Positions 33,601-38,282 of a DNA stretch of 38,282 nt are shown piece by piece (the first letter of the stretch is position 1; each line of letters begins with the position of its first letter). The notes under the pieces are model-generated. The model was given only the letters and a program-made list of their open reading frames with translations, did no database searches and had not been told where the DNA came from. Source of the stretch: Mobilicoccus sp032056465 (GTDB lineage: Bacteria > Actinomycetota > Actinomycetes > Actinomycetales > Dermatophilaceae); NCBI RefSeq assembly GCF_032056465.1, contig NZ_DAMBCL010000030.1; one strand, 5' to 3'. Both the position numbers and the translations under genes were made by a program.

Positions 33601-33729
33601 CAGCCACAACGGTTCACTCGGCACCGTCCGGTCGGGAACCCGACCCCGGCCACAGCCACAACCGTTCACTCGGCACCCTTGTGGCGGGAACGCGGAGCCG
33701 GTCACCGCCACAACGGTTCACTCGGCACC
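33601..33729. repeat. Three-unit 52-bp tandem repeat
   Basis: A 25-bp core (GCCACAACGGTTCACTCGGC and flanks) recurs at 33601, 33653 and 33705, exactly 52 bp apart, with one to two base differences. The 27-bp interval between copies 1 and 2 is itself partly conserved with that between copies 2 and 3 (CGGGAAC-CG). It fills the gap between rlmC and the convergent reductase gene. Confidence 0.85.
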
Positions 33730-33777
33730 GTTCGGGTCACGCCGGGTGAGGCGCTGAGGCGCGGAGGCGCGCCCTCG

Positions 33778-35403
33778 TCACCCCTGGACGCTCACCCCCG
33801 CGGACCAGGTCTTGTACCCACCGTCGAGGTTGCGGACGCCGTGACCGGCGTCGGTGAGGATGCGCGAGGCGAGGTGGCCCCGGATGCCGACGGCACAGTG
33901 GACGACGACGTCCCCCTCCGGCACCTCCGCGATCCGCTCGCGCAGGTCGTCGACCGGGATGTTCACCGCGCCGGGGATCGCGCCAGCGGCGAACTCGGCG
34001 GGGGTGCGCACGTCGAGGATCGGCACGCCCGCCTCGTGGGCCGCGGCCATCTCGTGCCATTGGATCGTGTCCTCGATTCCCGTGGAACGGTTCTCGTCGA
34101 CGAACCCGAGCATGTTGACGGGGTCCTTCGCCGACCCGAACTGCGGGGCGTAGGCGAGCTCGAGCTCGGCGAGGTCGGTGGCGGTGAGGCCGCCGCGCAT
34201 GGCGGTGGCGATGACGTCGATGCGCTTGTCCGCACCGTCGCGCCCCACGGCCTGGGCACCGAGGATCTCATCGGTCTCCGGGTCGACGAGGAGTTTGAGC
34301 GAGAGGCCCTCCGCGCCGGGGTAGTACCCGGCGTGCGAGAGCGGGTGGGTGTGGATGACGCGGTGGGGCCGGCCGGCGGCGACGAGGCGCTTCTCGTTCC
34401 ACCCGACGGTGACGACCTGCAGCCCGAGCACCCCGACGATCGCCGTGCCGAGCACCGGCCGGTTCCGGGCCTCCCGTCCGGCGATGGTGTCGGCGATGCG
34501 GCGACCCTGCAGGTTGGCGGTGTTCGCGAGCGGGACGAGGGTCTCCTCACCGTCGAGGGCGTCCCGCTTGACGACAGCATCGCCGGCCGCGTAGATGCAC
34601 GGGTCGCTCGTGCGGTGGTGCTCGTCGACGAGGATCGCCCCACCCTTGCCGAGGTCGAGGCCCGCGTCGGCGGCGAGTCCCGACTCCGGGCGCACGCCGA
34701 TCGCCGCGACGACGACGTCCGCGGGCACGCGGGTGCCGTCGTCGAGCTCGACGTCGTCCTCACCGATGGCGGTGACCGTGGCGGACAGGCGCAGATCGAC
34801 GCCCCCCTCGCGCAGCACGGCGTGGACCGGGGCGACCATCTCGGGGTCGAGGGGGGCCATCACCTGCGGGAGGGCCTCGACGAGCGTGACCGTCAGCCCG
34901 CGGTGCAGGAGGTTCTCGGCCATCTCGACGCCGATGAACCCGCCGCCGATGACGACCGCCGTTCGGGCGTCCGCCACGGCGGCGACCATCGCGTCGGTGT
35001 CCTCGACGTTGCGGAGTCCGAGCGCCCGCTCGATGCCGGGGATCGGCGGCCGGATCGGCGCCGCGCCGGGGGTGAGGACGAGCGCGTCGTAGGGCAGCGC
35101 GGACTCCTCACCGGAGTCGAGATCGCGGACCGTCACCGTGCGGGCGTCGCGATCGATCGCGACAGCCTCGGTGCGCACCCGCACGTCGATGTCGAACCGT
35201 GCGTTGAGCGACTCGGGGGTCTGGAGCAGGAGGGCCGAGCGCTCCTCGATGACGCCGCCGACGTGGTAGGGCAGCCCGCAGTTCGCGAACGACACGTGAC
35301 CACTGCGCTCGACGACGGTGATGCGGGCATGCTCGTCGAGGCGGCGGAGGCGGGTGGCGGTGGACATTCCGGCGGCGACGCCGCCCACGATGACGATGTT
35401 CAT
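33778..35403 (-). CDS. CoA-disulfide reductase-rhodanese fusion
   Basis: A 541-residue FAD/NAD(P)-dependent reductase of the CoADR-RHD type. The FAD site GGVAAGMSTATRLRRL, the single active-site Cys42 (FANCGLPYH), the NAD(P) site VIGGGFIGVEMAE and AAGDAV come first. A rhodanese domain follows from about residue 455, with catalytic Cys503 (HCAVGIRG). Known relatives reduce CoA disulfide, CoA persulfide or polysulfide. The ATG lies seven bases after a TATAGT box, so the message may be leaderless. Divergent from two Cys-rich genes and a CstR-like regulator, which fits a role in persulfide detoxification. Confidence 0.95.
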   Translation of the reverse strand: MNIVIVGGVAAGMSTATRLRRLDEHARITVVERSGHVSFANCGLPYHVGGVIEERSALLLQTPESLNARFDIDVRVRTEAVAIDRDARTVTVRDLDSGEESALPYDALVLTPGAAPIRPPIPGIERALGLRNVEDTDAMVAAVADARTAVVIGGGFIGVEMAENLLHRGLTVTLVEALPQVMAPLDPEMVAPVHAVLREGGVDLRLSATVTAIGEDDVELDDGTRVPADVVVAAIGVRPESGLAADAGLDLGKGGAILVDEHHRTSDPCIYAAGDAVVKRDALDGEETLVPLANTANLQGRRIADTIAGREARNRPVLGTAIVGVLGLQVVTVGWNEKRLVAAGRPHRVIHTHPLSHAGYYPGAEGLSLKLLVDPETDEILGAQAVGRDGADKRIDVIATAMRGGLTATDLAELELAYAPQFGSAKDPVNMLGFVDENRSTGIEDTIQWHEMAAAHEAGVPILDVRTPAEFAAGAIPGAVNIPVDDLRERIAEVPEGDVVVHCAVGIRGHLASRILTDAGHGVRNLDGGYKTWSAGVSVQG

Positions 35404-35410
35404 GGCGCCG

Positions 35411-35440
35411 ACTATACCCCCTGGGGTATGCTGGTGTCAT
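35411..35440 (-). promoter_or_regulatory. Promoter of the reductase gene
   Basis: ATGACA (35440-35435), an 18-bp spacer and TATAGT (35416-35411) lie seven bases before the reductase ATG. The CsoR/CstR-type operator occupies the spacer, a standard arrangement for repression. On the plus strand TATGCT (35427-35432) may serve the opposite operon. Confidence 0.7.
35414..35429. promoter_or_regulatory. CsoR/CstR-type operator
   Basis: ATACCCC-CT-GGGGTAT, with perfect seven-base arms and a G4 tract, matches the known operator style of this repressor family. It lies between the divergent reductase and Cys-rich genes, and the only family member in the window is encoded in the plus-strand operon. Confidence 0.8.
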
Positions 35441-35470
35441 CGATCGTGCACCCGACCCGAGGAGACCTCC

Positions 35471-35644
35471 ATGTGCCGAGCCACCCCCTGCCGGATCTGC
35501 GGCAAGACCACCTGGGCGGGCTGTGGCCGCCATGTCGACGCCGTCAAGGCGACCGTTCCCCCCGGGCAGTGGTGTGGCGGCCACACCGACGCCGACGCCG
35601 GCTCCCGGCCCAAGGGGTTCCTCGCCCGCCTGTTCGGGCGCTGA
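35471..35644 (+). CDS. Cys-rich microprotein, copy 1 (57 aa)
   Basis: A 57-residue protein with Cys2, Cys7, Cys10, Cys18 and Cys35, plus His21 and His38 (MCRATPCRICGKTTWAGCG at the start, WCGGHT later). The CxxC and following Cys/His could bind zinc or iron, or carry persulfides. The tail ends in a basic amphipathic GFLARLFGR. I recall similar short MCR-C-C-KTTW-GCG proteins in many bacteria and fungi with no assigned role; I could not check. GGAGA precedes the ATG. First gene behind the operator; a paralogue follows 103 bp later. Confidence 0.85.
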   Translation: MCRATPCRICGKTTWAGCGRHVDAVKATVPPGQWCGGHTDADAGSRPKGFLARLFGR

Positions 35645-35747
35645 CCTCGACCAACCCACCGGATCGGCCGGTCTCCCCCCGCTGCGACCGGACCCCGACC
35701 CCGAGCAGACCAAGACCCCCGACCCCCGACCCCCGAGGAGAACCGAC

Positions 35748-35930
35748 ATGTGTCGTCCCGTCCCCTGCCCCGTGTGCCAGAAGACGACGTGGGAGGGCTG
35801 CGGCCAGCACGTCGACCAGGTGAAGGCCCAGGTACCCGCCGACCGGTGGTGCCCCGGTCACACCACCACCGCCGCGTCGCCGTCGGCCTCCCCATCGACG
35901 GCGTCGACTCAGGCCACCGCACGACGCTGA
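35748..35930 (+). CDS. Cys-rich microprotein, copy 2 (60 aa)
   Basis: A paralogue of the preceding gene: 26 of the first 39 residues are identical, including all five cysteines (2, 7, 10, 18, 35) and both histidines (21, 38). The tail differs, being Ser/Thr/Ala-rich rather than amphipathic, which suggests diverged partners or location. GAGGAG lies eight bases before the ATG. Conservation of every Cys and His after duplication indicates a metal site or redox centre under selection. Co-directional with the regulator gene 62 bp downstream. Confidence 0.85.
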   Translation: MCRPVPCPVCQKTTWEGCGQHVDQVKAQVPADRWCPGHTTTAASPSASPSTASTQATARR

Positions 35931-35992
35931 GCCGCGCGCCACGAACCCACCGGGTCGCCGCAGTCCGCGGCACCCCTGCGAGAGGACTCCCC

Positions 35993-36256
35993 ATGCAGCT
36001 CGATCCCGCCGACCTCGACTCGGCCCTCAAACGTCTTCGGCGCGCTCACGGGCAGCTGGGCGCCGTCATCCGCATGATCGAGGAGGGGCGCGACTGCAAG
36101 GACGTCATCACCCAGCTCTCCGCGTGCAGCAGCGCCCTCGACCGGGCGGGCTTCTCGATCATCACGACCGGGCTGCAACAGTGCATGACCGCCGACAACC
36201 CCGACCGCGAGGCCGATCTCGCCGCGATGGAGAAACTCTTCCTGTCCCTGGCCTGA
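35993..36256 (+). CDS. CsoR/CstR-family metal- or persulfide-sensing repressor
   Basis: An 87-residue all-helical DUF156 protein. Cys35 and Cys64 align with the two sensing cysteines of the family, while the copper-ligand His of CsoR (residue 61 there) is Gly60 here. That favours persulfide sensing (CstR type) over copper sensing. An additional Cys45 is unusual. Its place in one cluster with a rhodanese-reductase fusion and with the cognate-looking operator supports this. ATG 35993 has AGAGGA upstream. Confidence 0.92.
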   Translation: MQLDPADLDSALKRLRRAHGQLGAVIRMIEEGRDCKDVITQLSACSSALDRAGFSIITTGLQQCMTADNPDREADLAAMEKLFLSLA

Positions 36257-36281
36257 CCCGCCCTCCGCACTGGGGATGAGC

Positions 36282-36293
36282 GATGACGTCATC
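36282..36293. other. 12-bp palindrome GATGACGTCATC
   Basis: A perfect palindrome without loop, 26 bp after the repressor stop and between convergent genes. GGATGA/TCATCC around it (36274-36279, 36289-36294) could form a small hairpin. Function not evident. Confidence 0.5.
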
Positions 36294-36344
36294 CAGGCCG
36301 CGGGGGGTCGGCGCTGGGGCGGGGCGAGGGACGGGAGGACCGGG

Positions 36345-37922
36345 TCAGCGCCCGAGGTTCGCGACGGCGAGCTCGAGGTCCTGGGCCATCGCCTGCAGGT
36401 GTGCGGCGGCGTCGCGGACGTTGGCGGCCTCACCGACCGTGCGCTGCGCGCTTCCCGCGAGCGACCGGGCGCCGTCGGTGAGGGAACGGCCGTCGGAGGC
36501 GGCCACCTGACTGCTGCGTCCCATCTCCTGCGTCGTCGCGGTCTGCTCCTCCACGGCGCTCGCGATGGCGGTCTGGTAGTCGTTGATCTCCGCGATGATC
36601 CGTGTGATCCCCCCGATGGCGGCGACCGCGGCATCGACCTCGCCCTGCATGGACTCCACCCGCTGGGCGATCTCCTCGCTCGCGCGCGCACTCTCCTGGG
36701 CCAGGTCCTTCACCTCGCCCGCGACGACCGCGAAGCCCTTGCCGGCCTCCCCCGCGCGGGCTGCCTCGATGGTGGCGTTGAGGGCGAGGAGGTTGGTCTG
36801 TTCGGCGATGGCCGCGATGGCCTGGACGACCGCGCTGATCTCCTGCGAGGAGCTGCCGAGGCGACCGACGCTCGCGTTGGTGCTGTCGGCGGTGTGGACG
36901 GCGTCGGCGGCGACGCGGGCGGCCGCGTTGGCGCTGTCGGCGATCTGGCGGATCGAGGCCCCCATCTCCTCGGTGCCGGTGGAGACGACCTGGATGTTGC
37001 CCGTCACGCCGTCGATGGTCCCGAGCATCCGTTCGGCCTGCTGCGAGGTCTCCTGGGCGGAGCGGTCGATCGCGTCGCCGGCGTCGGTGAGGGAGCCGGA
37101 GGCGAGGCTCAGCCCGGACGAGGCCGCATCGACGCGGCGGATGATCTCGCCCACGCGGTCGAGCATGTCGTTGAGAGCCGCGTTGAGGTCGTCGAGCGCG
37201 GTCCCGTCGCCCTTGACGGGCAACCGGTCGGACAGGTCGGTCTCACGCAGGCGTCGGACGGCCTCTCGGATCGGCCCGACGATGCGCTTCTGCAGCCGCC
37301 ACGCGACGAAGAGCACGAGCACCATGAACGGCAGGCTCCAGGTCGCGAGCTTGCCCGCGGAGACGAGGGCGTCCCCGTCGACGTCGTCGGTGTAGAGACC
37401 GGAGCCGACGACCCACCCCCACGGCTTGTACCCGATGACGTAGGAGACCTTCGGTTGCGGTTCCTCGGCGCCGGGCTTGGGCCACATGTAGGCCACGTAC
37501 CCCTCGCCCTGGGTCGAGGCGACCTTGGCGAACTCCCGGAAGATGTAGACGCCGTCGGGGTCCCTGTTCTGCGACTGATCCTTGCCGTCGAGTTCGGGCT
37601 TGACGGGGTGCATGATCATGCGCGCCTGCAGGTCGTTGACCCAGAAGTACTCGTTGCCGGAGTACCGCAGACCCTTGATCTCGGCGAGCGCCTGGCGCTG
37701 CGCGTCGGCCTCGGACAGGCGCCCCTCCTCGGCCTCGGCCCCGTAGCGCTGGACGATGCCGGCCGCGATCTGCACCGCGGCGCGCACCTTGTCGCGACGC
37801 TCCTCCTCGATGAGTCGCCTCTGCTCGAACGCGCCGAGGACGACGACGGCGAGCATCCCGACGATGGCGAGGAGGGCCATGAGCGCCAGCTTGGTCTGAA
37901 TGCCGCCCTTGAAGATCTGCAC
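36345..37922 (-). CDS. Methyl-accepting chemotaxis protein with single Cache domain
   Basis: A 525-residue chemoreceptor. TM1 is at about 10-32. An extracellular single-Cache_2 domain follows (about 40-185; YFWVNDLQARMIMHP is typical), then TM2 at about 190-210, HAMP at about 212-265, and a long signalling helix pair with the tip AEQTNLLALNATIEAARAGE that contacts CheA/CheW. Such Cache domains bind small carboxylates. GTG 37922 has GGGAG upstream. No other chemotaxis or flagellar gene is visible in the window. Confidence 0.96.
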   Translation of the reverse strand: MQIFKGGIQTKLALMALLAIVGMLAVVVLGAFEQRRLIEEERRDKVRAAVQIAAGIVQRYGAEAEEGRLSEADAQRQALAEIKGLRYSGNEYFWVNDLQARMIMHPVKPELDGKDQSQNRDPDGVYIFREFAKVASTQGEGYVAYMWPKPGAEEPQPKVSYVIGYKPWGWVVGSGLYTDDVDGDALVSAGKLATWSLPFMVLVLFVAWRLQKRIVGPIREAVRRLRETDLSDRLPVKGDGTALDDLNAALNDMLDRVGEIIRRVDAASSGLSLASGSLTDAGDAIDRSAQETSQQAERMLGTIDGVTGNIQVVSTGTEEMGASIRQIADSANAAARVAADAVHTADSTNASVGRLGSSSQEISAVVQAIAAIAEQTNLLALNATIEAARAGEAGKGFAVVAGEVKDLAQESARASEEIAQRVESMQGEVDAAVAAIGGITRIIAEINDYQTAIASAVEEQTATTQEMGRSSQVAASDGRSLTDGARSLAGSAQRTVGEAANVRDAAAHLQAMAQDLELAVANLGR

Positions 37923-38178
37923 GGTGTCTCCCGAGGTGTCGATGCGCCGAGTCCATGCCCGGCGCCGACGTCGTCGTGCCCCGACGAACGTGCCCGCGAC
38001 GTCGTCGCCCAGATCGGCCCGTCTCGGTGCGGTCTGAGGGTTCCGGCGCCGAGGGAGGCTCGTACGCCGCGGTGCTCACCTGCCCCGGGGCGCCGCCGGT
38101 CCGTGTCGCCGCGCGGGACGAGGCGGATGCGGGCGCCACCGTTCGCGCCGGGAGGGGAACGCCACCGTGGAGGGCACG

Positions 38179-38184
38179 TACCCT
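38179..38184 (+). promoter_or_regulatory. -10 box of a possible leaderless gene
   Basis: TACCCT, six bases before GTG 38191, the same arrangement as at the kinase gene. No -35 seen. Confidence 0.3.
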
Positions 38185-38190
38185 GCGGGG

Positions 38191-38282
38191 GTGCCCGACC
38201 GGTCCACCGCTCCCCGAGGTGCCCTCTTGGGCCGCCCCCTTCATTCGGTCCGGTCGCTCTGTGAGTCGTCGGTTTCGATTTG
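38191..38282 (+). CDS. Possible N terminus of a gene running off the window
   Basis: The frame from GTG 38191 is open to the window end and encodes about 30 residues (MPDRSTAPRGALLGRPLHSV onward). The only support is the TACCCT-N6-GTG layout. An upstream in-frame GTG at 38167 is an alternative. No family can be recognised. The 37923-38178 stretch before it holds nothing else I can name. Confidence 0.25.
   Translation, partial: MPDRSTAPRGALLGRPLHSVRSLCESSVSI

Noticed and set aside
33601..33729. CRISPR-like array (25-bp repeats with 27-bp spacers)
   Set aside because: Only three copies, the intervals resemble each other, and no cas genes are present; it is a 52-bp tandem repeat.

Overview
This 38.3 kb window is GC-rich throughout, with codons ending mostly in G or C. 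It encodes a B12-dependent methylmalonyl-CoA mutase, CobF, a CsoR/CstR-type regulator and several apparently leaderless genes, which points to a high-GC Gram-positive bacterium (Actinomycetota). A Micrococcales relative (Dermacoccaceae/Intrasporangiaceae-like) is my guess, not a demonstrated placement. The sequence is a draft contig: a run of ten N at 11760-11769 interrupts one gene. I see no rRNA, tRNA, CRISPR array or transposase.

Layout. (1) 1-2.3 kb: a truncated unknown gene, a HAD phosphatase and a beta-propeller lactonase-like protein. (2) 2.3-8.3 kb: a methylmalonyl-CoA mutase operon on the minus strand (unknown 175-aa protein, mutA, mutB, meaB). All its junctions are 4-bp ATGA overlaps, it sits behind a cobalamin riboswitch, and a strong hairpin ends it. 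(3) 8.4-20.0 kb: a defence island. It holds a 75-bp stray copy of part of hsdR, a DarG-type macro-domain antitoxin without its DarT toxin, a divergent AlbA_2 (Schlafen-type) protein, and a tightly coupled minus-strand operon. That operon runs: methyltransferase/specificity-like fusion with a degenerate catalytic motif, hsdM, hsdS, hsdR, NYN-domain putative nuclease. (4) 20.1-25 kb: a secreted Cys-containing protein, a membrane protein with a natural His5 tract, cobF, a glycine-zipper membrane protein, a CGNR zinc-finger regulator and a phytanoyl-CoA dioxygenase-type enzyme. (5) 25.3-29.9 kb: an ABC exporter and a NarL-type two-component system that carry the same 18-bp inverted repeat in their upstream regions. 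(6) 30-33.6 kb: MerR regulator divergent from a DUF4188 gene, an ornithine-cyclodeaminase-like gene with a Gly/Asp-rich insertion, and rlmC, with a large nested palindrome between the last two. (7) 33.6-36.3 kb: a sulfur/persulfide module, made of a CoA-disulfide reductase-rhodanese fusion divergent from two tandem Cys-rich microproteins and a CstR-like regulator around an ATACCCC-CT-GGGGTAT operator. (8) 36.3-38.3 kb: a Cache-domain chemoreceptor and the start of a possible leaderless gene.

How it works together. B12 links region 2 (B12-sensing RNA and B12-dependent enzyme) with cobF in region 4. The island's five-gene operon is probably one restriction complex with two unusual extra subunits. 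The sulfur module looks self-contained and autoregulated. The two strongest leads for something undescribed are the pseudo-methyltransferase/NYN-extended type I restriction operon and the duplicated Cys-rich microproteins under CstR-type control.
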